Below are positions 17,132 to 25,919 of a stretch of DNA of 64,000 nucleotides, in pieces (within the stretch, counting starts at the first letter, position 1; every line of letters begins with the position of its first letter). Location: the NCBI GenBank assembly GCA_023436585.1, contig JAEZIN010000028.1, forward strand, positions 496,001 through 560,000, in the 5' to 3' direction. The stretch comes from Bacillota bacterium (lineage in GTDB: Bacteria; Bacillota; Clostridia; Christensenellales; Aristaeellaceae). Below the pieces are notes generated by a model. It did no database searches, was not told the origin of the DNA, and was given only the letters and a program-made list of their open reading frames with translations. The translations under genes and the position numbers were made by a program.

Positions 17132-17425
17132 TTAGGCTTCTTTCTTTTTGCGGCCCGGCAAAATGCACACAAGCGCTCCGCCTATCAGCGACACCGCCGC
17201 GGCAATGGCAAATACCAGCCGGTAGCGAATGAAGAAGTTCAAGAACGCGCTGTTGCCTGCCAGCAGGCCCGTTTGACCCATTGCGGCCAGGGTATCGTAT
17301 TGGCTGTCGAATTCCGCCACGGTGGCAAAGTTTGCTTCCCCGACGCCCACATACCCATAGACGGCAATGCCGGCGAGGATCACAAAGATCCCGGCCGCGA
17401 TCAGGATCAATCCCTTGTTCTTCAT
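17132..17425 (-). CDS. Small two-helix membrane protein
   Basis: A 97-residue protein with hydrophobic segments near residues 5-25 (GLILIAAGIFVILAGIAVYGY) and 66-86, and a basic tail (GRKKKEA). The loop between them is acidic and polar. I recognise no family. The start is ATG 17425, with GGGAGGG about 8 bases before it; the longer reading frame upstream has no ribosome site. It is a single gene, followed by its own terminator and convergent with nothing. Confidence 0.75.
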   Translation of the reverse strand: MKNKGLILIAAGIFVILAGIAVYGYVGVGEANFATVAEFDSQYDTLAAMGQTGLLAGNSAFLNFFIRYRLVFAIAAAVSLIGGALVCILPGRKKKEA

Positions 17426-17651
17426 AGAATGCCCTCCCTTTCCCATGGTCCGGCCAACATATTTCGACTGTTTTCTTTGTTTATCATAATATGTATGGTT
17501 CTGGAAGTCAAGAGCATCCGTGCTTATCTGCATGCTTTTCCATCATGCCTTCGTTGTATGAGGGAATGAGAAATTTTCCCTTTAAAGCAGGGGAAAAACG
17601 CTAAAAGGCGGAAATACTTCATATTGTCAATTCGGATTAAGGAGGAGCCGT

Positions 17652-18596
17652 ATGCGCCCCGTATTATATGTGGTGGTTCCCTGCTACAACGAGCAGGAGG
17701 TTTTGCCCGAAACATCCAAACGCCTGAAAGCAAAAATGACAGCGTTGATGGAATCCGGCCGCGTGGATGAAAGAAGCCGCGTGATGCTGGTGAACGACGG
17801 TTCCAAGGACCGGACCTGGGCCATGATTGAGGAGCTGCACGAAAGCGATCCCCTGTTTTCCGGGGTGAAGCTGTCGCGCAACCGCGGCCATCAAAACGCG
17901 CTGCTGGCCGGGCTGATGACCGCTAAGGAATATGCCGATGTCACCATCTCTATGGACGCCGACCTGCAGGACGACATCGACGCCATGGACAGGTTCCTGG
18001 ATGAGTTTGAAAAGGGCAGCGACGTGGTTTACGGCGTGCGCAGCGAAAGGAAGACAGACACCGCCTTCAAGCGCCTGACCGCCGAGGGCTTTTACAAGCT
18101 GATGAAGGCGCTGGGCGTGGACATTGTTTTCAACCATGCAGACTACAGGCTCTTAAGCCGCCGGGCGCTGGATGGGCTTGCCGAATACAGGGAAGTGAAC
18201 CTCTTCCTGCGCGGCATGGTGCCCTTGGTGGGCTATAAGAGCAGCACAGTAACCTATGAGCGCCGCGAGCGCTTTGCCGGCGAAAGCAAGTATCCGCTGA
18301 AAAAGATGCTGGCCTTCGCCTTTGACGGCATTACATCGCTGAGCATCAAGCCCATCAGGCTGATCTTGGGTTTGGGCGTCATCATCTTTCTCTTGAGCCT
18401 GATCATGCTGGTGTACGCTTTGATCTCCAAGTGGACAGGCCATGCCGACACCGGTTGGACAAGCATCCTCGCCTCCATCTGGATGATCGGCGGCATACAG
18501 CTTTTATGCCTTGGCGTCATCGGGGAATACATCGGCAAAATCTACAGCGAAACGAAGCAGCGGCCCAGGTATATCATTGAGAAGATACTGAATTAG
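17652..18596 (+). CDS. GT2 glycosyltransferase, GtrB/DPM1-like, with two C-terminal membrane helices
   Basis: The 314-residue protein transfers a sugar, usually glucose or a similar hexose, from a nucleotide sugar to undecaprenyl phosphate at the inner face of the membrane. Signatures are VVPCYNEQEVLP, VNDGSKDRTW, the MDADLQDD metal site and HADYRLLSRRAL. Two transmembrane segments follow (about 234-258 and 270-292), as in GtrB proteins. AAGGAGG precedes the ATG. It may supply lipid-linked sugar for surface glycans; the acceptor enzyme is not in this window. Confidence 0.92.
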   Translation: MRPVLYVVVPCYNEQEVLPETSKRLKAKMTALMESGRVDERSRVMLVNDGSKDRTWAMIEELHESDPLFSGVKLSRNRGHQNALLAGLMTAKEYADVTISMDADLQDDIDAMDRFLDEFEKGSDVVYGVRSERKTDTAFKRLTAEGFYKLMKALGVDIVFNHADYRLLSRRALDGLAEYREVNLFLRGMVPLVGYKSSTVTYERRERFAGESKYPLKKMLAFAFDGITSLSIKPIRLILGLGVIIFLLSLIMLVYALISKWTGHADTGWTSILASIWMIGGIQLLCLGVIGEYIGKIYSETKQRPRYIIEKILN

Positions 18597-18681
18597 CACA
18601 AAGAGGATGCCGCCCGAAGGTTTCCAAAGGGCGACCGGATAGCCTTTTGGCCGCGCCTTTAGGCGCGGTTTCTTTTCTTCA
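18597..18681 (+). repeat. Structured intergenic element A ending in a terminator
   Basis: After the GT2 stop comes AAAGAGGATGCCGCCC, then CCGAAGGTTT, a CGCCC/GGGCG pairing, and a 7-bp hairpin CCGCGCC-TTTA-GGCGCGG (18652-18669) followed by TTTCTTTTCTTC. The end is a good intrinsic terminator. The block resembles element B at 20334-20412 in order and motifs (AAAGA..., CCGAAGGTT, a second pairing, a strong hairpin, a TCTTCT tail). Confidence 0.5.
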
Positions 18682-18705
18682 TGCGGATTTCCTCCTGCGG
18701 TCACA

Positions 18706-18735
18706 TTGCCATTTATCAAGAAAGCGTGTTATAAT
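18706..18735 (+). promoter_or_regulatory. Promoter of the second glycosyltransferase and tdk
   Basis: TTGCCA (18706-18711) and TATAAT (18730-18735) are separated by 18 bases, and the ATG follows 24 bases after the -10. Confidence 0.78.
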
Positions 18736-18759
18736 GACAAAAAACGCAAGGATGCTTCG

Positions 18760-19686
18760 ATGATCGACATTTTGCTGGCCACCTACAACGGAGGCCGTTT
18801 TTTGAGAGAGCAGCTCGATTCCCTCCTCAATCAGACGGAGCGGGATTTTCGTGTGCTCATCCAGGATGACGGCTCTACCGATGACACTGCCGGCATATTG
18901 AACACCTATGCCACAGAGCAATCAGACAATGTTCTTCTTATTGATGGCCCCGCCCATGAGAAAAGTCCCAAGGGCAACTTCATGAGCCTGCTTCATGAAA
19001 GCACCGCCGACTACATTATGTTCTGTGACCAGGACGATGTGTGGGATAAGGATAAAATTGCTGTAACCCTTCATGCCATGCGGGAAGGGGAAAGACTCTC
19101 CGGCACGGCCTGCCCGCTGCTTGTGCATACCGACCTTCGGGTGGTGGGAGCGGACCTTGCGCCCATTGCGCCCTCCTTTATAAGGTATCAAAAGCTGGAC
19201 GGAGACCCGAAGCTTTCCCGGCTGCTTGCGCAAAACAGCGTTACCGGCTGCGCCATGATGATCAACCGCGCGCTGGCGGAACTTATGAAAAAGGCCCCGG
19301 CGGAGGCTATGCTCATGCACGACTGGTGGGCCGCGTTGTGCGCCGCGTCCATGGGCCATATCCTTTTCGTGGATAGGCCGTCCATCAGCTACCGGCAGCA
19401 TGGAAAAAACCAGCTGGGGGCCACCGGGTTTGACGTAGTTCGGGATGTGAAGAAGGCGGCCGGAGATGAAACGGGCATACGCAGACGGCTGACGGACACC
19501 TTCGGCCAGGCAGAAGCCTTCCTGGAATGCTATCCGGGCGATCTTCCCGCTGACACCGCGTCCGTGATGCAGCGCTACGCCAAAATGCTGGTGCTTCATA
19601 AGCCCGGCAGAATGCTTGCGCTCATACGCCACGGCTACCTGAAAAAAGGCTTCTTCCGAAGCCTGGGACAGTTATACTATTGCTGA
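18760..19686 (+). CDS. GT2 glycosyltransferase, rhamnosyltransferase-like
   Basis: A 308-residue family 2 glycosyltransferase without membrane segments. It begins IDILLATYNGGRFLREQLDS, then has IQDDGSTDDT, and FCDQDDVWDKDKI, the metal and nucleotide-sugar site typical of rhamnosyl- and related transferases used in surface polysaccharide assembly. The ATG at 18760 is chosen since the upstream extension would need a TTG that is really the -35 box. The ribosome site AAGGAT is weak. It runs into tdk with only 30 bases between them. Confidence 0.88.
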   Translation: MIDILLATYNGGRFLREQLDSLLNQTERDFRVLIQDDGSTDDTAGILNTYATEQSDNVLLIDGPAHEKSPKGNFMSLLHESTADYIMFCDQDDVWDKDKIAVTLHAMREGERLSGTACPLLVHTDLRVVGADLAPIAPSFIRYQKLDGDPKLSRLLAQNSVTGCAMMINRALAELMKKAPAEAMLMHDWWAALCAASMGHILFVDRPSISYRQHGKNQLGATGFDVVRDVKKAAGDETGIRRRLTDTFGQAEAFLECYPGDLPADTASVMQRYAKMLVLHKPGRMLALIRHGYLKKGFFRSLGQLYYC

Positions 19687-19716
19687 ATTGATAATGAATC
19701 ATAAAGGGTGAAGACA

Positions 19717-20295
19717 ATGGCAAAGCTCTACTTCCGCTACGGGGCCATGGGGTCCAGCAAAACGGCCAACGCCATCATGGTGCAGTACAATTATCTGGAA
19801 CGCAATCAAAAGGTGCTGATGCTCAAACCCAGGCTGGACAACAGGGATGGGGAGCGCACATTAAAGTCCCGGTGCGGGCTGGAAACCGAGTGCCATTTCA
19901 TGGAAGAAATCGGCGATCTGCCCATGAAGGAATATAACTGCGTCATCGTGGATGAGGCGCAGTTTCTGACGAAATCCCAGGTGGAAACGCTGGTGCGTTT
20001 GGTAGATGAGGAAAACATTCCCGTCATCGCCTACGGCCTTCGCGCCGATTTTAGGAACAACCTGTTCGAGGGCAGCCAATGGCTATTAGCCTGGGCAGAC
20101 ACCATCGAAGAGGTGAAAACCATCTGCTGGTGCGGAAAAAAGGCTACCTGCAATGCCCGTGTATATGACGGCAAGGTGGTCAAGGAAGGCGACCAGATCG
20201 TACTGGGCGGCGACAACCGCTACGTCAGCCTCTGCCGCCGCCACTGGCAAAAGGGCGAGCTGGGAGCCTACAAAGAAATGTCCATGGAAGACTGA
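19717..20295 (+). CDS. tdk: Thymidine kinase
   Basis: A type II thymidine kinase of 192 residues, which phosphorylates thymidine for nucleotide salvage. It carries the P-loop GAMGSSKT, the VDEAQFL Walker B motif, and four zinc-site cysteines/histidines in CWCGKKATC and SLCRRH. The lasso loop near DGKVVKEGDQIVLGG is intact. ATG 19717 is used: AAAGGGTG lies just upstream and GTG 19708 overlaps that ribosome site. It is probably cotranscribed with the glycosyltransferase before it. Confidence 0.95.
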   Translation: MAKLYFRYGAMGSSKTANAIMVQYNYLERNQKVLMLKPRLDNRDGERTLKSRCGLETECHFMEEIGDLPMKEYNCVIVDEAQFLTKSQVETLVRLVDEENIPVIAYGLRADFRNNLFEGSQWLLAWADTIEEVKTICWCGKKATCNARVYDGKVVKEGDQIVLGGDNRYVSLCRRHWQKGELGAYKEMSMED

Positions 20296-20333
20296 ATGGA
20301 GCTGATTTGTAAGTATCATATGAGCATGAATAT

Positions 20334-20412
20334 ATAGAGAAAGATGGCCTCCGAAGGTTCAGCCGATCGGAAAGCCCTGGTCGCACCCGCAGGTGCGAAA
20401 TCTTCTTCTTGA
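20334..20412 (+). repeat. Structured intergenic element B ending in a terminator
   Basis: Just after tdk, AAAGATGGCC, CCGAAGGTTC and a TCCGA/TCGGA pairing are followed by a hairpin TCGCACC-CGCA-GGTGCGA (20381-20398) and AATCTTCTTCTT. It matches element A (18597-18681) in motif order and ends as an intrinsic terminator for tdk. Confidence 0.5.
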
Positions 20413-20462
20413 AACTTTTTGTATAATTGATACTTTCCCTCATGGACTAATATAAGCATAAA

Positions 20463-20490
20463 GGGGGCCCGTTGCAAACAGCGGGCCCCT
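20463..20490. terminator. Hairpin at the end of the Gfo/Idh gene
   Basis: GGGGCCCG (20464-20471) pairs with CGGGCCCC (20482-20489). It lies 25 bases beyond the minus-strand stop codon and is followed on that strand by CCCTTT, a modest T content. Confidence 0.6.
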
Positions 20491-20514
20491 TCCTATATGT
20501 CATAATACTTGATG

Positions 20515-21570
20515 TTAAATCCTTACTTCCACTGCCTGCCCCGTCCGTTCGCTTTCAAACGCCGCTTCCATGACCAGCATGCACCGCATAGCCTCTTCCG
20601 GCCTCACAAACAGCGGTTCCTTTCCTTCCAGCGCGGCCACATAATTGTGGTAATACTGTATCCAGTCGGCGCTGATCACGTTCAGGGGCAGCTCCTCACT
20701 GGTAAACACCGACCTTGGTGCCATCGTCTTGGTAGGCCCGGCGGAGGTGTACACAATCTCCTCTTCCCACTGCGTCTTCATATCCTTGGCGCGGACAATC
20801 TTGCCCTCCGCGTCCCAGTTGTCTACGCACATGGTTCCCTTGCTGCCGCGCACGTGCCATCTGCCCTGGCTGATGAAGCTGGCTGTATCCACTTCTACCA
20901 TGGCAATGGGGCCGTTTTCAAACTGCAGCGACAGGGTAAAGCCGTCATCCACGTCCACAAAGTTCAAATGCTGCATCCTGGAAAACACCTTCACCACGGG
21001 CTTCCCAATCATCTGCAAAAGCTGGTCGATCATATGAACGCCCCAGTCCAGCAGCATGCCGCCGCCGGCCACCTTGTAGGTGCGCCAGCCCTCGGGGATG
21101 CCGCGGGAGCCCAGCACGTAGGATTTAATCAGGTACGGTTCGCCGATGAGCCCGTCCTCTATCGCCCTGCGCACGGTGAGATAATCCTTGTCCCAGCGCC
21201 TGTTTTGGTGGATGGAGAACTGCATGCCCGTCTCCTGGGAGACTTCCATCACTTGCTTAAGCTCCATGGAGTTCATGGTCACGGGCTTCTCGCTGATCAC
21301 ATGCTTGCCGGCCTTCATGGCGGCGATGGAATATTCCGCGTGAAAGTTGTTGGGCGTGGCTACCAGAACAATATCGATATTGGGATCGGCCAAAAGCGCC
21401 TGGCTGCTTTCATAGCCCTTGAGGCCCTTATCCACGCCGGCCTTTACCCTGGCCGGATTGATGTCATATACGCCGTACGGTATCACCTTTGGGGCGCGCA
21501 CAAGGTTTTGGTGATGCCAGCCCGCCATCCCGCCGTATCCAATAAAGCCCAGCCTGTATTGCTTTTCCAT
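20515..21570 (-). CDS. Gfo/Idh/MocA-family oxidoreductase
   Basis: A 351-residue NAD(P)-dependent sugar or inositol-type dehydrogenase. The N-terminal Rossmann fold shows LGFIGYGGMAGWHHQN; the family EKP motif appears as HVISEKPVTMN; and the C-terminal fold has GGGMLLDWGVHMID with the catalytic-region DxxxH. The substrate is unknown. ATG 21570 with GGAGGG upstream is preferred to the longer reading. It is transcribed alone from a promoter at 21605-21632, divergent from an alcohol dehydrogenase gene. Confidence 0.9.
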   Translation of the reverse strand: MEKQYRLGFIGYGGMAGWHHQNLVRAPKVIPYGVYDINPARVKAGVDKGLKGYESSQALLADPNIDIVLVATPNNFHAEYSIAAMKAGKHVISEKPVTMNSMELKQVMEVSQETGMQFSIHQNRRWDKDYLTVRRAIEDGLIGEPYLIKSYVLGSRGIPEGWRTYKVAGGGMLLDWGVHMIDQLLQMIGKPVVKVFSRMQHLNFVDVDDGFTLSLQFENGPIAMVEVDTASFISQGRWHVRGSKGTMCVDNWDAEGKIVRAKDMKTQWEEEIVYTSAGPTKTMAPRSVFTSEELPLNVISADWIQYYHNYVAALEGKEPLFVRPEEAMRCMLVMEAAFESERTGQAVEVRI

Positions 21571-21604
21571 ACGTAATCCCTCCGAACAATGAACTACAGT
21601 GCAG

Positions 21605-21632
21605 ATTATCATGGAGGGACAAAATCCGTCAA
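21605..21632 (-). promoter_or_regulatory. Promoter of the Gfo/Idh gene
   Basis: On the minus strand TTGACG (21632-21627) and GATAAT (21610-21605) are 16 bases apart, 34 bases ahead of the start codon. Confidence 0.7.
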
Positions 21633-21676
21633 GGGCTTCCTATGCCAAAAAGCAGGCATCTTTGTGCCAAAAACGG

Positions 21677-21706
21677 TTGTTCTTGTAAAACATATCATGG
21701 TACAAT
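21677..21706 (+). promoter_or_regulatory. Promoter of the iron-containing alcohol dehydrogenase gene
   Basis: TTGTTC (21677-21682) and TACAAT (21701-21706) are 18 bases apart, with TGG before the -10 as in an extended -10 element. Confidence 0.65.
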
Positions 21707-21753
21707 ACCGTTTAGCGGCAAAACCCGCACCATAGCATAAAGGAGTTTTTGAA

Positions 21754-22935
21754 ATGCTTGCATTTGCCCAATATACGCCTACCGAAATACTCTTTGGCAG
21801 GGATACGCACTTAACCGTGGACCGGCTGATACAAAAGCACGGCGGAACAAGGGCTCTGATTGTGTACGGAAGCGGCAGCGTGGAAAAGTCCGGGCTGTTG
21901 ACCCAGATCAAAGAGCAGCTGAGTAAGGCTGGTATACTCTATTTGCCCTTTGGCGGCGCAAAGCCCAACCCCCTTTTGTCCCACGCCAGGGAGGGGATCA
22001 AGGCTGCCCTGTCCTTTGGGGCAGATTTCATATTGGCTGTGGGAGGCGGCAGCGCAATTGATACGGCCAAGGCCATCGCCCACGGCGTGGCCAACCCGGA
22101 CACTGATATCTGGAAGTTCTGGAAAAGGGAACTGGAGCTTACAAAATCGATGCCTGTGGGCGTGGTGCTTACCATTTCCGCCGCCGGCAGCGAAACAAGC
22201 AACAGCGCCGTGATCACAAACGACGAAACGGGGGAAAAGCGCGGTTTGTCCACCGATTTCAACCGCCCACGCTTTGCGGTCATGAACCCGGAACTCACCT
22301 ATACATTGCCCAAATACCAAATTGCCTGCGGCATCGCGGACATCATGATGCATACCTTGGATAGATACTTTACAAATACGGAAGGCAATGAGCTGACGGA
22401 TGAGCTGGCGGAAGCGCTGCTTCGCGTAACCGTTAAAAACGGCCGCACCGCCATGGAAAACCCATCTGATTATGGCGCTGCCAGCGAGCTTATGTGGTGC
22501 GGCAGCCTGTCCCACAATGGCTTGACCGGCCTGGGCCGCATGGGGGATTTTTCCGTGCACCAGTTGGGCCACGAACTTAGCGGCCGCTTCGATGTGGCCC
22601 ACGGGGCCAGCCTTACCACCATGTGGGGGTCCTGGGCAGCCTATTGCATGAGCGCCAATGTAGCCCGCTTTGCCCGTTATGCACGGAATGTGTGGGCCGT
22701 TCAGGAGGAAGATGACAAACCCGCGGCACGCCTGGGTATTGCAAGAACAGTGGATTATTTTGTCTCCATCACCATGCCCACCTGCTTTACGGAACTGGGC
22801 GTAGGCGTTCAAACGGAGGAGGCAATAAAGGAACTGGCCTACTCCTGTACCTTCTTCGGAAAAAGGCTGGTGGGCAATTTCAAGCCGCTGAACCAGGCGG
22901 ACATCGAAAGCATATTTAGAATGGCAAACAGGTAA
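21754..22935 (+). CDS. Iron-containing alcohol dehydrogenase (butanol dehydrogenase-like)
   Basis: This 393-residue protein belongs to the Fe-ADH family, nearest to the BdhA/YqhD butanol dehydrogenases. It reduces aldehydes with NAD(P)H. The cofactor motif VGGGSAIDTAKAIA and the metal ligands in GIADIMMH, HQLGHELSG and DVAHGASL are all visible. It probably disposes of reducing power during fermentation. AAAGGAG lies 11 bases before the ATG. A strong terminator follows, so it is a single-gene unit. Confidence 0.93.
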   Translation: MLAFAQYTPTEILFGRDTHLTVDRLIQKHGGTRALIVYGSGSVEKSGLLTQIKEQLSKAGILYLPFGGAKPNPLLSHAREGIKAALSFGADFILAVGGGSAIDTAKAIAHGVANPDTDIWKFWKRELELTKSMPVGVVLTISAAGSETSNSAVITNDETGEKRGLSTDFNRPRFAVMNPELTYTLPKYQIACGIADIMMHTLDRYFTNTEGNELTDELAEALLRVTVKNGRTAMENPSDYGAASELMWCGSLSHNGLTGLGRMGDFSVHQLGHELSGRFDVAHGASLTTMWGSWAAYCMSANVARFARYARNVWAVQEEDDKPAARLGIARTVDYFVSITMPTCFTELGVGVQTEEAIKELAYSCTFFGKRLVGNFKPLNQADIESIFRMANR

Positions 22936-22956
22936 CGATCATAGTAGGTCGTAAAA

Positions 22957-22994
22957 GAACCCAGGCCCGGAGCGGATCCTCCGGGTCTGGGTTC
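22957..22994. terminator. Strong bidirectional terminator
   Basis: A 16-bp stem (22957-22972 with 22979-22994, one G-T pair) ending in GGGTTCTTTC on plus and TTCTTTTAC on minus. It serves the converging alcohol dehydrogenase and SH3-protein genes. Confidence 0.87.
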
Positions 22995-23015
22995 TTTCGC
23001 ATTGCCACGCCTAAA

Positions 23016-24191
23016 TCACTTGTATTCCCTGGCAATTTTCTCATAGGCGGACAGCACCGACTTGCCGCCGGCCATCCTATCATATACGGTCGCCTTAAAA
23101 TCCAGGGGTTCTATCCAGGAGCGGAAGGCGCTGATGCGCTTGTTGTACGTATCCCTGGATACCACCTGGCCATTCGCGTAATAAACATGCGAAACAGTAT
23201 TCGAATTCTCGCGCCTGGTCATTTCATGCTTGAACAGCTCCGTGATCTCAGCCTGGGCGTTTACAAATGTCAGGCGGTTTACATTATTGCTCTCGTAGTC
23301 GCCCATGATATAGCCGTCAAAGATCAGCCATTCATTCTGCATGGTATCGCTGTTGTAAAACAGCAGCAAATCGGTGGGATACTCCCATTCGCTGTTCCCG
23401 TCCATTTCCATGATAACGAATTCGGAAGTTTTCACCTTTTCATTCTGTATAGCCAATACCATTATTTGCGTGCCGGCATGGGCGCGGCCGGTGGTAATCA
23501 AAAGCTCCGGCGTATGATTGAAATCCAGGTCAATGAGCCTGAGCATGCTCCACTCATCGGAGCCGTATTTTTGCAGATACTGCCGGTACAGCGTGCGCCA
23601 GGTGGCCAGGGGAGGATTGTTGACAGGCTTTCCGCCTGTGTTGTCGGAGGTGGTGACATGTTCCTGCCTCACAAAGGCGCGCACCAAACCGATGGAGCAA
23701 TCCGTCTCGATATAGGCCCAGTTCCCCAGTGTGGCCAGGTATGTGACGGATGTGCCCTTGCTCAGTTCTGCGATGGGGTTGGTATGGATGACGGGGTCGT
23801 CGGTCAGTTCACAGTCTCTTGTAATCCAGGCCGGAACGCTGTCCAGGTTCAGATCCGGTATGCCGGAGTCCCCGCCTTTTACGCTGTACAGCATATCGGC
23901 GTACTGGGGGGCCACATAGCCGATGCGGTAGTCGCCCGTTTTCAGCTCATAGCCGATCATCATCCAGCCGTTGGGCGCCAGGCCGTATATGCGGGCCACT
24001 CCGCTGCGCCCATATTGCGCTTTGCCGTTGTTGGCGCGGTAATATTCTTTTCCAGGCCCGGAATAGACAGCCGGGGAGCTGTCTATTTTTGCCGTGAAGT
24101 GCTTAAGCTTGCTGATGGCATGGGCCTCAGCCAATGGGATAGAGAACAGAACAGCCAGGATCATCACCAGGGAAACAATGCGCCTTTTCAT
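23016..24191 (-). CDS. Secreted protein with SH3-like repeats
   Basis: A 391-residue exported protein. Residues 1-23 are a signal peptide without lipobox. Residues about 30-95 (AKIDSSPAVYSGPGKEYYRANNGKAQYG...) and 115-180 look like two bacterial SH3-type domains, which usually bind peptidoglycan or surface glycans. The C-terminal half (about 200-391) has an RLIDLDFNHTPELLI stretch like those in VCBS/DUF-type secreted proteins of Clostridia, and no catalytic motif. ATG 24191 has GAGGGGGA before it. The function is unknown; a cell-surface role is inferred. Confidence 0.78.
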   Translation of the reverse strand: MKRRIVSLVMILAVLFSIPLAEAHAISKLKHFTAKIDSSPAVYSGPGKEYYRANNGKAQYGRSGVARIYGLAPNGWMMIGYELKTGDYRIGYVAPQYADMLYSVKGGDSGIPDLNLDSVPAWITRDCELTDDPVIHTNPIAELSKGTSVTYLATLGNWAYIETDCSIGLVRAFVRQEHVTTSDNTGGKPVNNPPLATWRTLYRQYLQKYGSDEWSMLRLIDLDFNHTPELLITTGRAHAGTQIMVLAIQNEKVKTSEFVIMEMDGNSEWEYPTDLLLFYNSDTMQNEWLIFDGYIMGDYESNNVNRLTFVNAQAEITELFKHEMTRRENSNTVSHVYYANGQVVSRDTYNKRISAFRSWIEPLDFKATVYDRMAGGKSVLSAYEKIAREYK

Positions 24192-24371
24192 GCGAATCCC
24201 CCTCTTATAGGCGTCGGCGATTATGTAAGCATACGATTCATTCTATACAGCTTTGATGCGCAAATGGACGAAGATTCGCTTTATCCGGCTTCGATTGAGC
24301 TTAGCTGGACAAAGCACAGACAGCCGGAAATCGGATGGGGAGGAAGCATGTAAGTCCCATCCCCATTTTCT

Positions 24372-25061
24372 TCATTCCTGTGCCCTTTTCAATTCCACAG
24401 TCTCCCCATAAGCTATGGCCAGCAGGTTTTCCGGCTGAAACATTAAGGGGTCCGCTTCGAAAAAGTGCATGGGCGTATTGTGCTTTGCGCCTACCAGTGC
24501 TGCGCATTCCATGGCTTGGGCGGCATCCATGTTGTATTTGCCGTCGATGGGGAAGAAGGCGTAGTCGATGTTTGATGCTTTCAGCGCGGCCATCTGCGTA
24601 AGATTCGAGGTGTCGCCGGCGTGGTATACCGTGATGCCGTCAAACGTAAGCACAAAGCCAGTGCTGCTTTTGATGCTGTGGTTTTTGTTGGCCGCGGGGA
24701 CGGGCACGATCTTTACGCCGGCCTGCTCGAAGGTGTTGTAGGTTCCGTCCGGATTGATGGTATCCTTCGCACGAAGTACAAGGCAGCCCTCGTTTTGCGC
24801 GCACAGGTTCACCTTGTTGTGATCCGAGTGCTCATGGCTGACCAGGATGATGTCTGCCTTCTCGCTGTAGTCGCCGTCATAGTATGGGTCGATGTAGATA
24901 ACGGTGCCCTCTGCCGTCTTGATCTTTACCGACGCGTGGCCGATGAGGGTGAGGGCAGGCGCGTTTTTTGCGGCTGTTGTTTCGGCCAGGGTGAGGGCTG
25001 GGGCCAGGAGAACGAAGGCCATCAGCAGGGCGAAAAGGCGCTTGCAGGTAAAACGGTTCAT
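24372..25061 (-). CDS. Exported metallo-beta-lactamase-fold hydrolase
   Basis: A 229-residue protein with a signal peptide (residues 1-26, ending LTLAE) and a UlaG-like MBL fold: IGHASVKIKT, SHEHSDHNK for metal binding, YHAGDTSNLT and later the metal-region HNTPMHFF. Most UlaG-like proteins are cytosolic, so the signal peptide is of note. ATG 25061 has AAGGAGGG before it. It is the last gene of the moxR operon, 45 bases after a cytosolic homologue, which suggests duplication followed by relocation. Confidence 0.85.
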   Translation of the reverse strand: MNRFTCKRLFALLMAFVLLAPALTLAETTAAKNAPALTLIGHASVKIKTAEGTVIYIDPYYDGDYSEKADIILVSHEHSDHNKVNLCAQNEGCLVLRAKDTINPDGTYNTFEQAGVKIVPVPAANKNHSIKSSTGFVLTFDGITVYHAGDTSNLTQMAALKASNIDYAFFPIDGKYNMDAAQAMECAALVGAKHNTPMHFFEADPLMFQPENLLAIAYGETVELKRAQE

Positions 25062-25106
25062 GAATCTCCCTCCTTCATATGTTGTCACTATAGAGCCGCA
25101 AGGCGA

Positions 25107-25901
25107 TTAAACGGTTTCAATGGCTCCTGAATGATGTATGCGCAGCGTTTGCATGGGCCGCAGCATATGGGCCTTGGCGCCTGCGGCCTTGGCCGCCGAA
25201 AGAATCTCTTCTCCGGTGCATCCGTTGATTCCGTACAGGTCGTGGTGCATGGGGATATAGGGGACGTTCAGCGCCGCGGACAGGGCGGCCGCCTGGCGGC
25301 AATCCATATTGCCGATGATGCCCTTGCTGGTGCGCGCCTCGTCACCGCCGTTCACCGGCAGAAGCAGCAGGCTGCATTCAGCATCCGCGATACGCCTTTT
25401 AAGCCCGTCGTACAGGCTCATATCCCCGCCGAAGAAAACCTTTATGTTCTCCCGCTCAAAGATGTAGCTCAGTTCATGAAAGCGCCCATCTGCGTCGGTA
25501 TGAAGTTGGGTATGCGCGCAGGGGATGGGTGTGACCTTCACAGGGCCGATGAGGAAGCCTTCCTCCGCCCGGGCATGCTGTATTCTCTGCGCTCCCATCC
25601 GCGCAAGCCGGAAGCATTCGGGGGCGGGGGCGGCAACGACACAATTGCCGGACTGCGCAAAATACGGCTCCAGGGTCCAGGGGTCCATGTGGTCTTCGTG
25701 GCTGTGGGAGATAACGATGCCATCAGGGGAGATATCAGCAAGCGCGGCGGGCGGCGGGTACAGCCGCTGCCATGGCGTATCGCTGCTGAAGCAGTTTTTG
25801 TCCACATAATCGCTTAAGTAAGGATCGGTCACGATCCGCGTACCACCAAAGTCCAATAAAAAGCCGCATTGGCCAAGGTACGTAATGGAAAACCCTTTCA
25901 T
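25107..25901 (-). CDS. UlaG-like metallo-beta-lactamase-fold hydrolase, cytosolic
   Basis: A 264-residue MBL-fold protein with ITYLGQCGFLLDFGGTRIVTDPYL, the metal motif SHSHEDHMD, and PMHHDLYG near the end. It resembles the UlaG/L-ascorbate-6-phosphate lactonase group, but the substrate cannot be told. There is no signal peptide. It lies 18 bases after the DUF4129 gene and 45 bases before an exported homologue, in an operon with moxR. AAGGAGGTG lies upstream of ATG 25901. Confidence 0.88.
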   Translation of the reverse strand: MKGFSITYLGQCGFLLDFGGTRIVTDPYLSDYVDKNCFSSDTPWQRLYPPPAALADISPDGIVISHSHEDHMDPWTLEPYFAQSGNCVVAAPAPECFRLARMGAQRIQHARAEEGFLIGPVKVTPIPCAHTQLHTDADGRFHELSYIFERENIKVFFGGDMSLYDGLKRRIADAECSLLLLPVNGGDEARTSKGIIGNMDCRQAAALSAALNVPYIPMHHDLYGINGCTGEEILSAAKAAGAKAHMLRPMQTLRIHHSGAIETV

Positions 25902-25919
25902 GCGACACCTCCTTTCTGC

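Noticed and set aside
18597..18681. Known riboswitch class for elements A and B
   Set aside because: I compared them from memory with the glycine, SAM, ZTP, THF, fluoride, guanidine and c-di-GMP types and found no matching core.
20409..20428. TTGAAA...TATAAT after element B as a promoter
   Set aside because: The spacer is only 7 bases, far too short for a sigma-A promoter, and no gene starts downstream on that strand for over 1 kb.
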